Positions 1 through 7,549 of a stretch of 64,000 nucleotides of DNA are shown piece after piece (the stretch's first letter is position 1; each line of letters begins with the position of its first letter). The notes beneath the pieces were generated by a model. The model did not search any database. It saw only the letters and a program-made list of their open reading frames with translations, and was not told the origin of the DNA. A program made the translations under genes and the position numbers. The stretch lies in assembly GCA_945907045.1 (NCBI GenBank), contig CAMDSH010000014.1:1-64000 (forward strand), in the 5' to 3' direction. The stretch comes from Rhizobium sp. Q54 (GTDB lineage Bacteria; Pseudomonadota; Alphaproteobacteria; Rhizobiales; Xanthobacteraceae).

Positions 1-149
1 CCGCTGCGCGGGTGTGCATCTGAGCACCCTGCAACGGCCACCGCATCCCGCCCCGCGTTTTGAAGACGCTGATCAAACGCCCCTCGTTAGCAGGGACGGG
101 ATGGATAGGAGGATGCCGGAGGAGTGTGGCGGAAATGTGGAATATATTC
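1..149. repeat. Possible dispersed-repeat fragment at window edge
   Basis: No credible gene. Read on the minus strand, the segment contains a stretch around 70-105 (core CTAACGAGGGGCGTTT) that resembles a repeat I remember as scattered through Bradyrhizobium, Nitrobacter and Rhodopseudomonas genomes. It directly abuts the end of the truncated DpnI gene, so it may mark the deletion or insertion boundary. The family assignment is from memory and the left end lies outside the window. Confidence 0.35.
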
Positions 150-374
150 CTATTTGCTGCGGAACGCGGTCTTTTGGCTTTTAAGTTCGTATTCCTCGTT
201 GCACGCAGTGCAGAAAAAGTCCGCAACGGGACGGTTGGCTGCAAACTGATCGATCTTCGGATTTCCGCAGTTCGGGCAATAAATCCACTGGCTAACCCAG
301 TGTTCGGTCCATGCGCGAGCGCTTTGTGAGCCGCTGGTGTAAGGCGTTTGGGATTCTTCAAAACCCAATTTCAT
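150..374 (-). pseudogene. Truncated DpnI-family restriction endonuclease (N-terminal 74 aa)
   Basis: Matches the N-terminus of DpnI, the type IIM enzyme that cuts methylated GATC. Visible are the zinc-ribbon cysteine pairs C33/C36 and C55/C58, the segment NRPVADFFC, and EYELK. By alignment with DpnI, the PD-(D/E)xK residues are D52, E63 and K65. Family members are about 250 aa and carry a C-terminal winged helix. Here the frame stops at codon 75, and the 149 bases left in the window do not continue the protein in any frame I can recognise. It lies 68 bp downstream of the antitoxin gene on the same strand and could be read from the same promoter. It is most likely a decayed gene; a stand-alone zinc-ribbon peptide is possible but unsupported. 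Confidence 0.75.
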
Positions 375-442
375 TGCGGTTCAATCGTTTCGCGCCGCCC
401 GTTGCGTTCGTTTGCCAGCACTACGTCTGCTTATTTCCATGA

Positions 443-739
443 TTACCGCGCCAGCGCGCGCGTCACGGCATCGGGCTCCTTTTGCACAATCTTGAGCAAG
501 ATACGGGCGCTTCGTTCCGGGCGGCGGCGACCCTGTTCCCAATCGCGCACTGCCGAGAGCGCGAAGCCATATGTCGCCGCGAATGCTTCCTGCGACAGAC
601 CCAGCCGCGCGCGAATCTTCTTCACGTCCATGGTTTCAGGGACATACACCCGATAGCGGCGCTTGTCCGCCGTCCCGTCGAGATAGGCGCGGGCGTCGTC
701 GAGGCCAGTCTTGATCTTGTCGAATGCGCGTTTGCTCAT
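443..739 (-). CDS. HigA/NadS-like XRE-family antitoxin
   Basis: 98 aa. The C-terminal half is a helix-turn-helix of the XRE type (about residues 38-90), with GLSQEAFAATYGFALSAVRDWEQG as the core (quoted in two parts: GLSQEAFAATYGF, then ALSAVRDWEQG). The N-terminal half is charged and probably binds the toxin. The start ATG overlaps the toxin stop codon (ATGA), so the two are translationally coupled, in toxin-first order as in higBA. Expected role: neutralise the toxin and repress the shared promoter. The imperfect palindrome at 1081-1105 is the obvious operator. A longer open frame extends upstream but is only readthrough over the toxin gene in another frame. Confidence 0.85.
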   Translation of the reverse strand: MSKRAFDKIKTGLDDARAYLDGTADKRRYRVYVPETMDVKKIRARLGLSQEAFAATYGFALSAVRDWEQGRRRPERSARILLKIVQKEPDAVTRALAR

Positions 740-1074
740 GTTTGTCTCCGGTAATCTGCAAGCATCTTTGTGACTTGCTTGCCCAAAGCGGTTCGCTCCG
801 CCGGCGTCAGGTCCGCCTTTTCGTTCTTGGCGAAGGCAGCAAGCAGGAAAACCGGCACGTCGTCTCCGCCAAAGAGATAGATCACCCGCGCACCGCCTCG
901 TTTGCCGCGTCCGCCGAAGCCAAAGCGCAACTTGCGAATGCCGCCGGAAGCCGGGGTCACCACGCCGCAACGCGGGTCGGCCGCGACCTGATCGACAATC
1001 GCCGCCCGTTCCTCGGCCGTGAACAAGTGCCCGGCATCGGCAAGATAGTGCGGCGTTTCGACGACGGCCTGCAT
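736..1074 (-). CDS. RelE/HigB-type toxin of a type II toxin-antitoxin pair
   Basis: 112 aa, the usual length of this RelE/ParE-superfamily subgroup (COG4737-like). Recognisable segments are IRKLRFGFGGRGKRGG, ARVIYLF and the C-terminal KNEKADLTPAERTAL, typical of HigB-like toxins annotated next to XRE antitoxins. By family it is expected to be a ribosome-dependent mRNA interferase; the catalytic residues of this subgroup are not well enough defined for me to assign. The start ATG at 1074 has no Shine-Dalgarno sequence and lies 8 nt after a good -10 element, so the mRNA may be leaderless. It overlaps the antitoxin gene by 4 bp. Confidence 0.8.
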   Translation of the reverse strand: MQAVVETPHYLADAGHLFTAEERAAIVDQVAADPRCGVVTPASGGIRKLRFGFGGRGKRGGARVIYLFGGDDVPVFLLAAFAKNEKADLTPAERTALGKQVTKMLADYRRQT

Positions 1075-1080
1075 GCTTGA

Positions 1081-1111
1081 GGACTATACGGCAATGCCGT
1101 AGTCCGTTCAA
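1081..1111 (-). promoter_or_regulatory. Promoter and overlapping operator palindrome of the toxin-antitoxin operon
   Basis: Minus strand: -35 TTGAAC (1111-1106), a 17-nt spacer, and -10 TATAGT (1088-1083), close to the sigma-70 consensus. The imperfect inverted repeat GGACTA-TA-CGGCA-A-TGCCG-TAGTCC (1081-1105) covers the spacer and the -10, which is ideal for autorepression by the XRE antitoxin. Transcription should begin about 6-8 nt past the -10, essentially at the toxin ATG (1074). Confidence 0.75.
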
Positions 1112-1220
1112 GCCCTCACAAAAAAACCCGTTTCCGGCGGGGTTAAGTTGGGAGGAGAGAGCCCGAAGACTCAAGATGTACGCACGTCGTACTTACTTCG
1201 TGATCGCATTGCAGGACGGC

Positions 1221-1244
1221 AAAATGGCGGGCTTTTGGCCCGCC
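1221..1244 (-). terminator. Rho-independent terminator downstream of rpoD
   Basis: Perfect 7-bp stem GGCGGGC/GCCCGCC (1226-1232 with 1238-1244) and a 5-nt loop. On the minus strand it is followed by ATTTT. It lies 67 bp past the rpoD stop. On the plus strand GTTTT follows, so it may work in both directions. Confidence 0.7.
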
Positions 1245-1278
1245 GTTTTGATTCCAATGGATTGAAGGCAAGACGTGG

Positions 1279-1301
1279 ATGGCCGGAACAAGTCCGGCCA
1301 T
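1279..1301. repeat. Short palindromic repeat (ATGGCCGGA type)
   Basis: Perfect 9-bp inverted repeat ATGGCCGGA / TCCGGCCAT with a 5-nt spacer (ACAAG), just past the rpoD stop. Variants of the same element occur at 5843-5927 and 25046-25069, always between genes, so it looks like one dispersed intergenic palindrome family. Confidence 0.6.
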
Positions 1302-1310
1302 GACGGCGAA

Positions 1311-3476
1311 TTAATTGTCTAGGAACGACCGAAGCTTCCTTGACCGGCTCGGATGCTTGAGCTTCCGCAGCGCCTTCGCCTCGATCTGCCGGATGCGCTC
1401 GCGCGTGACCGAGAACTGCTGGCCGACTTCTTCCAGCGTGTGATCGGTGTTCATGCCGATGCCAAATCTCATACGAAGCACGCGCTCCTCGCGCGGCGTG
1501 AGCGAAGCCAGCACGCGCGTCGTCGTTTCGCGCAGGTTCGACTGAATGGCGGCGTCGATGGGCAAGATCGCGTTCTTGTCCTCGATGAAATCGCCGAGGT
1601 GCGAATCTTCCTCATCGCCGATGGGCGTCTCAAGCGAGAGCGGCTCCTTGGCGATCTTGAGAACCTTGCGCACCTTCTCCAGCGGCATGCCCAGTTTCTC
1701 GGCCAGCTCCTCGGGCGTCGGCTCACGGCCGATCTCGTTGAGCATCTGCCGCGAGGTGCGCACGATCTTGTTGATCGTCTCGATCATGTGCACGGGAATG
1801 CGGATGGTGCGCGCCTGGTCCGCAATCGAGCGCGTGATCGCCTGACGGATCCACCACGTCGCGTAAGTCGAGAACTTGTAGCCGCGGCGGTATTCGAACT
1901 TGTCGACCGCCTTCATCAGGCCGATGTTGCCTTCCTGAATGAGGTCGAGGAACTGCAGGCCGCGGTTGGTGTATTTCTTCGCGATTGAAATGACGAGGCG
2001 CAGGTTCGCCTCCACCATTTCCTTCTTCGCCTGGCGCGCTTCGCGCTCGCCCTTCTGCACCATGTGGACGATCTTGCGGAACTCGGTGATCTCGACGCCG
2101 GTTTCGCCCGCCAGCACGTGAATGGTCGAGCGGATTTCCTTGATCTTGTCCTTGTCCTTGGCGACGAGGTTCTTCCAGCCCTTGGCGGAGAGTTTCGACA
2201 CGCGGTTGAGCCAGCGCGGGTCTAGCTCGGAATTCATGTAGTTCTTGATGAAGTCTTCGCGCGCGACGCCGTAGCTTTCGGCGAGCCGCATCAGCCGGCC
2301 TTCGGACGAGACGAGGCGCTTGTTGATGTCGTAAAGCTGCTCGACCAGCGCATCGATGCGGCCCTGATTGAGGCGCAGCGATTTCACTTCGGTGATGATC
2401 TCGTCTTTCAGCTTCTTGTATTTGCGCTCCTGCGCGGGCGAGAGCGAATCGCTCTTCAGGCGCAGCTCGATGTCCTGATCCTGCAAACGGCGCAGGCGCT
2501 TGAAGGAGTCAGCGATGTTGTCGAAGGTCTCGACGACCTTGGGCTTGAGCTCGGCCTCGATGGCGGCGAGCGAGAGCGAATTCTCCATATCGTCTTCGTC
2601 GTAATCGCCTTCGCCCTCGGCGGCGCCTTCCGGCTTGGCTTCGCCGTCAACGGCTTCGCCCGGCGCCGGCGCGGCCTTGAACGGCGTCGCGGCGGGGGGC
2701 GCGGCTGGCGGCGCTACGGGCGGAACGATGTGCAGTTGCGGGCCGCCGGCAAGCGGGGCGCCGGGCGCGCCCGGAACGCCGGGCGGCTGCGGAACCGGCA
2801 GGCCGTCGGGGCCGATGATCACCGGCTGCTGCATGTTCTTGGCGTCGGGGCCGGCGTAGGTCGCTTCCAGATCGATGATGTCGCGGAGGAAAACTTTCCC
2901 GTCGTTGAGTTCGTCGCGCCAGATGATGATGGCCTGGAAGGTGAGCGGGCTTTCGCACAGCCCTGCGATCATCGCTTCGCGGCCGGCCTCGATACGTTTT
3001 GCAATCGCGATTTCGCCTTCGCGCGAGAGCAGCTCGACCGAACCCATTTCGCGCAAGTACATGCGGACGGGATCGTCGGTGCGCTCGGAAGGCTCCTTCG
3101 CCTCGGACTTGGCGGGAAGCTTGGGCTTCGACTCGACGAGTTCGCCGCCTTCGCTCTCTTCCTCGTCGTCGGCTTCCTCCGGCTCTTTCGCTTCGCCGTC
3201 TTCCGCCTCGACGTCTTCGGTTTCCACAACGTTGATGCCCATCTCGCTGAGCATCGCCAGAATGTCCTCGATCTGCTCGGAGGTGACTTCCTCCGAGGGC
3301 AGGACGGCGTTGAGCTGCTGATAGGTGACGTAGCCGCGCTTCTTCGCGCCCTTGATCATCTTCTTGACGGCGGCGTCCGATAGGTCGAGCAGCGGCAGCG
3401 GCGTATCCGGCGCGGCTTCGGCTTCCTTCTCAGGAACCTCTTCCTTCTGTTCCTTCGCCTTGGCCTTGCTCGCCAT
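1311..3476 (-). CDS. rpoD: RNA polymerase primary sigma factor RpoD
   Basis: 721 aa from the ATG at 3476, chosen over an in-frame ATG 36 nt upstream because AGGAG lies at the right distance. Region 1.1 is about residues 30-85, followed by an acidic run (85-112). Region 1.2 begins at [20 protein letters not shown] (about 134). Region 2 (from about 485) has the -10 recognition part [17 protein letters not shown]. Region 4 at the C-terminus has the helix-turn-helix [17 protein letters not shown]. Directs core RNA polymerase to housekeeping promoters. A Pro/Ala/Gly-rich segment with an acidic tail (about 215-300) is inserted in the non-conserved part between 1.2 and 2.1; E. coli RpoD has nothing like it in composition. 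Lies downstream of dnaG (225-bp gap), as in the macromolecular synthesis operon. Confidence 0.98.
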   Translation of the reverse strand: MASKAKAKEQKEEVPEKEAEAAPDTPLPLLDLSDAAVKKMIKGAKKRGYVTYQQLNAVLPSEEVTSEQIEDILAMLSEMGINVVETEDVEAEDGEAKEPEEADDEEESEGGELVESKPKLPAKSEAKEPSERTDDPVRMYLREMGSVELLSREGEIAIAKRIEAGREAMIAGLCESPLTFQAIIIWRDELNDGKVFLRDIIDLEATYAGPDAKNMQQPVIIGPDGLPVPQPPGVPGAPGAPLAGGPQLHIVPPVAPPAAPPAATPFKAAPAPGEAVDGEAKPEGAAEGEGDYDEDDMENSLSLAAIEAELKPKVVETFDNIADSFKRLRRLQDQDIELRLKSDSLSPAQERKYKKLKDEIITEVKSLRLNQGRIDALVEQLYDINKRLVSSEGRLMRLAESYGVAREDFIKNYMNSELDPRWLNRVSKLSAKGWKNLVAKDKDKIKEIRSTIHVLAGETGVEITEFRKIVHMVQKGEREARQAKKEMVEANLRLVISIAKKYTNRGLQFLDLIQEGNIGLMKAVDKFEYRRGYKFSTYATWWIRQAITRSIADQARTIRIPVHMIETINKIVRTSRQMLNEIGREPTPEELAEKLGMPLEKVRKVLKIAKEPLSLETPIGDEEDSHLGDFIEDKNAILPIDAAIQSNLRETTTRVLASLTPREERVLRMRFGIGMNTDHTLEEVGQQFSVTRERIRQIEAKALRKLKHPSRSRKLRSFLDN

Positions 3477-3701
3477 CAGTCGTTCTCCTGGACCCGCGCC
3501 AATGGGGGTCAATTCCTTGGCCTGCTAGGGCCATCCCGGCCTATCGCTTAAGGCCAAAAGGGCAGCGCCGTATAGAGGCACCACCCGAATCAGGCCTTCA
3601 GTTTCGTCGGAACCCGCTTAAGCTCCGATTAACCCTGTAAGGACAACGGAATTGGACCCCTTATTCCGCCGCCTGTTGGCGCGCCAACCGGGCAGCGCCG
3701 C

Positions 3702-5672
3702 TCATATGCTTCTGGCCGGACGGCCCGAGGAGACCCCGAACCCCTCGATCAAGGCCTCGGTTCCATCCATGACGGATAGCCGCGCCTTGACGTCCCGCAA
3801 CCATGAATAATTAGCCTCGGTATTGTCCTGCCCCAAGGCCGTCTCGGCATCCTTGAGTTCTTTAAGTAGTGAATGCCACTGCCGATGCAAGGCGACAAGC
3901 TGCTGCCAGGTCACCAATACGTCCTCCGGGGCGGCGTCCGCCAGAGCCCCCCAGACCGAATTTGTGGTGATGGTGCGCTCGAAGCGGTCGACGATCTCGG
4001 CAAAACCCCGGGTTGCAAGCGCCGCCCGCAGCGCCGCCGTGTCGGGCGGGGCCTCGTGCGCCATGATATCGATCAGCGCGCCCTTCATCCGCTCGGCGTC
4101 GGCATGGCGGAATTCGAGCGAGGCGAGTTCTTCCAGATGATCGTGCAGCAGCCACGGATGGTGCAGCACCGATTGCAGAATGAGCGCCTCGCGGCGGGGA
4201 ACGACGGTGCGGTGGCCGCGATGCACCGAACTGGTCGCGAGCTGCTGGCTCACCACCACGTAAGGCATGCTCTTGCCGCCTGTGCCGGAACGTCCCGGAC
4301 TGCGCGGGCCGAAGCCGCTCTCATTACGCGCGCCGCGATTTTTCCAGTCCGGGTTCAGCTGGCGGTTTTGCCATTCGCCGCGCGGGCGTTGCGCGCCCGC
4401 CGCAGGCTCAAAGAACTGCCGCAGCCGCGCGGAAAAATCCTGCCGGTAATATTTCCGCACTGAATCGTCGCCTATAGCGGCAGTGACTTCCGAAATGCGC
4501 GCTTCCAGCGCCGCGCGGCGCTCCGGGGTATCGAAGCCGCCGCCTTCGGTCTCGCGCATCCACAGCATCTGTCCCATCGGGCGCGCGCCCGCGATCACTT
4601 CCGCCACGGCTTCGCGCCCGCCCGAGCGCACGAGATCGTCGGGGTCCTGCCCCTCCGGCAAGGTCGCAAATTTCAGGCTCTTGCCGGGCGCGATCTTGGG
4701 AAGCGAGATGTCGATGGCGCGATAGGCCGCGCGCTTTCCGGCTTTATCACCGTCGAAGCAGAGCACCGGCTCGTCCGCCATCTTCCAGATCAGTGCCAGT
4801 TGATCCTCGGTCAGCGCAGTCCCGAGCGGCGCGACGGCGGCGGGAAAACCCGCCGTCACCATCGCGATCACATCGACATAACCTTCGACCACGATGATCT
4901 GCGCACCTTCGTGCGCCGCCTGCCGCGCGCCAGCAAGGTTGTAGAGCGTCGCGCCTTTGTGAAAGAGCGGCGTCTCCGGCGAGTTGAGATATTTCGCCTG
5001 CGCTTCCTTTTCCAGCGCGCGCCCGCCGAAGGCGATGACGCGCGAGCGCAAATCTGTGATCGGAAACATCACGCGGTCGCGGAAACGGTCGAACGGCACC
5101 GGAATATCGCCGCCCGACACCAGCAAACCGGCCTCGATCATGTCCTCAGTGCTCACACCATGTGTGCCGAGATGTTCTTTCAGCGCGAAACGCTCGCTGC
5201 TCGCATAACCGAGCCGGAATTTAAGCTGCGTCGAGGGATCGAGCCCGCGGTCGGCGAGATAGCCGCGCCCTTTTGCGCCAGCCCGCGCGGCCAGCGTCGC
5301 CTCGTAGAATTTCGCCGCCAGCTCCATCACGTCATGCAGCGTCTTGCGGCGCTCGTCGCGCGCCACGTCCTCACTCGACACTTTCGGGAGCGGCACGCCG
5401 GCTTGCTGCGCCAGCCGTTCGACGGCCTCCGGGAACGACAGCCCTTCGGTCTCCATCACGAAGCCGAAAATGTCGCCGTGCTTGCCGGAGGAGAAATCGT
5501 GGAAGAAGCCCTTCGTGTCGTTGACCGTGAAGGAGGGCGACTTTTCCTTGTTGAACGGGGAGAGGCCGACGAACTCGCGGCCCTGCTTCTTGAGCTTCAC
5601 GCGCCGCCCGACGACTTCCGAGACCGGAAGCCGCGCGCGCAGCTCATCGAGGAACTGGGGCGTGAAGCGCAT
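3702..5672 (-). CDS. dnaG: DNA primase DnaG (with zinc ligands lost)
   Basis: 656 aa. Synthesises RNA primers at the replication fork. Order: N-terminal CHC2-type domain (1-100), catalytic core, TOPRIM (VVEGYVD near residue 260, DGDKAGKRA near 305), then a C-terminal helicase-binding domain (about 480-656). The zinc-binding positions equivalent to E. coli C40, H43, C61 and C64 are S38, N41, D59 and S62 here with identical spacing (GLSPFNKEKSPSF ... FHDFSSGKHGD), so no zinc can be bound. I believe several Rhizobiales primases share this. Upstream of rpoD on the same strand. A linker near 410-470 is rich in Arg, Gly and Asn. The start at 5672 begins MRFTPQFLDELRARLPVSEVV, the normal family N-terminus. 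Confidence 0.97.
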   Translation of the reverse strand: MRFTPQFLDELRARLPVSEVVGRRVKLKKQGREFVGLSPFNKEKSPSFTVNDTKGFFHDFSSGKHGDIFGFVMETEGLSFPEAVERLAQQAGVPLPKVSSEDVARDERRKTLHDVMELAAKFYEATLAARAGAKGRGYLADRGLDPSTQLKFRLGYASSERFALKEHLGTHGVSTEDMIEAGLLVSGGDIPVPFDRFRDRVMFPITDLRSRVIAFGGRALEKEAQAKYLNSPETPLFHKGATLYNLAGARQAAHEGAQIIVVEGYVDVIAMVTAGFPAAVAPLGTALTEDQLALIWKMADEPVLCFDGDKAGKRAAYRAIDISLPKIAPGKSLKFATLPEGQDPDDLVRSGGREAVAEVIAGARPMGQMLWMRETEGGGFDTPERRAALEARISEVTAAIGDDSVRKYYRQDFSARLRQFFEPAAGAQRPRGEWQNRQLNPDWKNRGARNESGFGPRSPGRSGTGGKSMPYVVVSQQLATSSVHRGHRTVVPRREALILQSVLHHPWLLHDHLEELASLEFRHADAERMKGALIDIMAHEAPPDTAALRAALATRGFAEIVDRFERTITTNSVWGALADAAPEDVLVTWQQLVALHRQWHSLLKELKDAETALGQDNTEANYSWLRDVKARLSVMDGTEALIEGFGVSSGRPARSI

Positions 5673-5842
5673 TTGATTGGGGCCGATTCGTTGTCCCCCA
5701 TCATAAGCCCCTGCACTGTGACTTTTCCGGGTGTCTGGCCCGCGCTCACCTGGCGGGCATCTATTGCGGCCTTTTCCTAGTTATTCACAGGGGGCGGCGG
5801 CGGCATCGCCCGGCAAATCCGGAAGCGGGGGAAGTAGCACTC

Positions 5843-5927
5843 GTCATCGCCGGGCTTGTCCCGGCGATCCCGATCAGGAACGCAATGCCTCCCTAAGCGG
5901 GATGCCCGGGACAAGCCCGGGCATGAC
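5843..5927. repeat. Two palindromic repeats in inverted orientation
   Basis: Copy 1 at 5843-5870 (GTCATCGCCGGGCTTGTCCC..) and copy 2 at 5900-5927 (GGATGCCCGGGACAAGCCC..) are near reverse complements, and each is itself a hairpin. Same family as 1279-1301 and 25046-25069. They fill the gap between the Bug gene and dnaG; minus-strand transcription from yqeY toward dnaG would have to pass through them. Confidence 0.6.
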
Positions 5928-5938
5928 AGGCTTTTTAT

Positions 5939-6901
5939 TTACTGCGGCTCCAGCCCGCTCTCCTTCACCACCTGCCTGGCGGCCTCGCGATCTGCCTTGA
6001 TCTCGGCGGCAAAATGTTCGGGCGTGTTGATCGCCGGCACCTGGCCGTTGGCGATGATGTATTTGTCGCGGAAGACGGGATTGCTCACCACGCGCGTCAC
6101 CTCGGCGGCGATCTTGTCGACGATCGGCTTTGGCGTGCCGGCGGGCGCGAACAGCCCGTACCATGTGCGCGAGGGCGCGCCCTTGTAGCCGAGATCGGCC
6201 AGCGTCGGCACGTTGGGCAATTGCGCCGTGCGGATATTGTTGGTCAGCGCCAGCGCCGTCATGGTGCCGGACTGGATTTGCGACATCACGTTGCCAAGGC
6301 CGATGAGGCCGATCGGCGTCGAGCCGCCGAGAATGGCGTTGGTCGCCTCGCCTCCCCCTTTGAACGGCACGCGCACCCAGTCGGCGCCTTTGTCGCGCTT
6401 GAGGCTTTCCATGTAGACCGCGAGCGGCACAGAGGCGGTGAGATAGCTCAGCGTTCCCGGTTTCTGTTTCGATACCGCGACCAGATCGTCGACGGTTTTG
6501 ACTTTCAGATCGGAGTTCACCACCAGCACCTGAATCAGATGAAACAGGTTGATGACCGGCGTGAGGCCCGTCTCCGGATCGAACGGCAATTTCTTGAACA
6601 GGAACTGATTGTAGATGAGCGGATCGGCATTGATGATGCAGATGGTGTAGCCGTCGGGCGGCGCTTCCGCGCAGGAGCGCGCGCCGATGTTGCCCGCGCC
6701 GCCGGGACGGTTCTCGATCACCAAAGGCTGGCCGATGCGCTGGCGCACTTCCTCGCCCAGCACGCGCATGAAGATGTCGCTGATGCCGCCGGTGCTCGAC
6801 GTCGTGAACACGCGGATCGGGCGGTTGGGATAATCGTCGGCCGCCAATGCCGGCAAGCCAGCGCAAAACATTGCGAGCAGAACAATCGCAAGACGCTTCA
6901 T
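5939..6901 (-). CDS. Bug/TctC-family periplasmic substrate-binding protein
   Basis: 320 aa with a clear Sec signal peptide (MKRLAIVLLAMFCAGLPALA, cleavage about residue 20-21). Family marks: YPNRPIRVF, the ENRPGGAGNIGA segment, and the late FAPAGTPKPIVDKI motif. Bug proteins bind small carboxylates in the periplasm and may deliver them to TctAB membrane partners; no TctA or TctB is present here, which is common for orphan Bug genes. The usual Bug start VPFAPGG is replaced by FTTSSTGGISD, so ligand contacts probably differ. It follows yqeY by 25 bp on the same strand and separates yqeY from dnaG. AGGA precedes the ATG. Ligand unknown. Confidence 0.9.
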   Translation of the reverse strand: MKRLAIVLLAMFCAGLPALAADDYPNRPIRVFTTSSTGGISDIFMRVLGEEVRQRIGQPLVIENRPGGAGNIGARSCAEAPPDGYTICIINADPLIYNQFLFKKLPFDPETGLTPVINLFHLIQVLVVNSDLKVKTVDDLVAVSKQKPGTLSYLTASVPLAVYMESLKRDKGADWVRVPFKGGGEATNAILGGSTPIGLIGLGNVMSQIQSGTMTALALTNNIRTAQLPNVPTLADLGYKGAPSRTWYGLFAPAGTPKPIVDKIAAEVTRVVSNPVFRDKYIIANGQVPAINTPEHFAAEIKADREAARQVVKESGLEPQ

Positions 6902-6926
6902 CGGAAATCCTCCCAGCAGCGGGCTC

Positions 6927-7379
6927 TTAACTCAACAGGCCCTTCACGATTCCGCTCGCCTTCGCCATGTCCATCTGGCCGGCGTATTTGCCTTTGAGCG
7001 CGCCGATCACCTTGCCCATCTCCTTGATGCCGGCGGCGCCGGTTTCCTTGATGATGGCTTCGATCGCGGCCTTCATCTCGGCTTCCGACATCTGCTTCGG
7101 CAGATAGCCGGTGATGATGGCGATCTCGTCGCTCTCCTGCTTGGCGAGTTCGGGACGCCCGCCCTTTTCATAAAGCTCGACCGATTCCTGCCGCTGCTTG
7201 ATCATCTTCTGCAGCAGCGAGAGCAAATCAGCGTCCGAGAGCGGGCCCTTGCCCGCCCCGCGCGCCTCGATGTCGGCGTTTTTCAACCCGGAATTGATGA
7301 GCCGGAGCGTGGAAACCGCCCGCTCGTTCTTCGCCTTCATGGCCTCTTTGAGTGCGTTATTGATGTCGTCGCGCAGCAC
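6927..7379 (-). CDS. GatB/YqeY domain protein
   Basis: 150 aa, full length for stand-alone YqeY proteins. Begins MLRDDINNALKEAMKAKNER and ends with the helical domain shared with the tail of GatB (about residues 90-150, KGKYAGQMDMAKASGIVKGLL). The shared domain is thought to contact tRNA in the amidotransferase; the role of the free protein is not settled. Divergent from carA across a gap that carries two palindromes. Linkage of carA, yqeY, dnaG and rpoD is typical of Rhizobiales. Confidence 0.93.
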   Translation of the reverse strand: MLRDDINNALKEAMKAKNERAVSTLRLINSGLKNADIEARGAGKGPLSDADLLSLLQKMIKQRQESVELYEKGGRPELAKQESDEIAIITGYLPKQMSEAEMKAAIEAIIKETGAAGIKEMGKVIGALKGKYAGQMDMAKASGIVKGLLS

Positions 7380-7419
7380 GGCTCCATCTCCCGAAATTGC
7401 CCTTTGACCCCCACCCCAA

Positions 7420-7484
7420 CCCTCCCCCTTTCAGGGGGAGGGAGATCGCGCCGCGCTTTCTTTCCTCCCCCTGTAAGGGGGAGG
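7420..7484. repeat. Pair of CCTCCCCCT/AGGGGGAGG hairpins
   Basis: Two perfect hairpins: CCCTCCCCCT with AGGGGGAGGG (7420-7442, 3-nt loop) and CCTCCCCCT with AGGGGGAGG (7464-7484, 3-nt loop). They lie between divergent yqeY and carA. Sequences like this are widespread intergenic repeats in related genomes (from memory). They sit in the region that must hold both promoters. Confidence 0.6.
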
Positions 7485-7549
7485 AATAAGGAGGGGGTCA
7501 ACTAACGGCGGTTCTTGCCTTCCCATATATAATACGCAAGTAAGAGCCT

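Noticed and set aside
443-1174. 243-codon minus-strand frame covering the antitoxin and the toxin region
   Set aside because: Only the last 98 codons encode a recognisable protein; the rest is out-of-frame readthrough over the toxin gene.
1077-1265. 62-codon plus-strand frame upstream of the toxin-antitoxin operon
   Set aside because: Covers the operon promoter and a terminator; no protein features.
7420-7484. Possible small CRISPR-like array (two repeats)
   Set aside because: Units are simple hairpins with no regular spacers and no cas genes.
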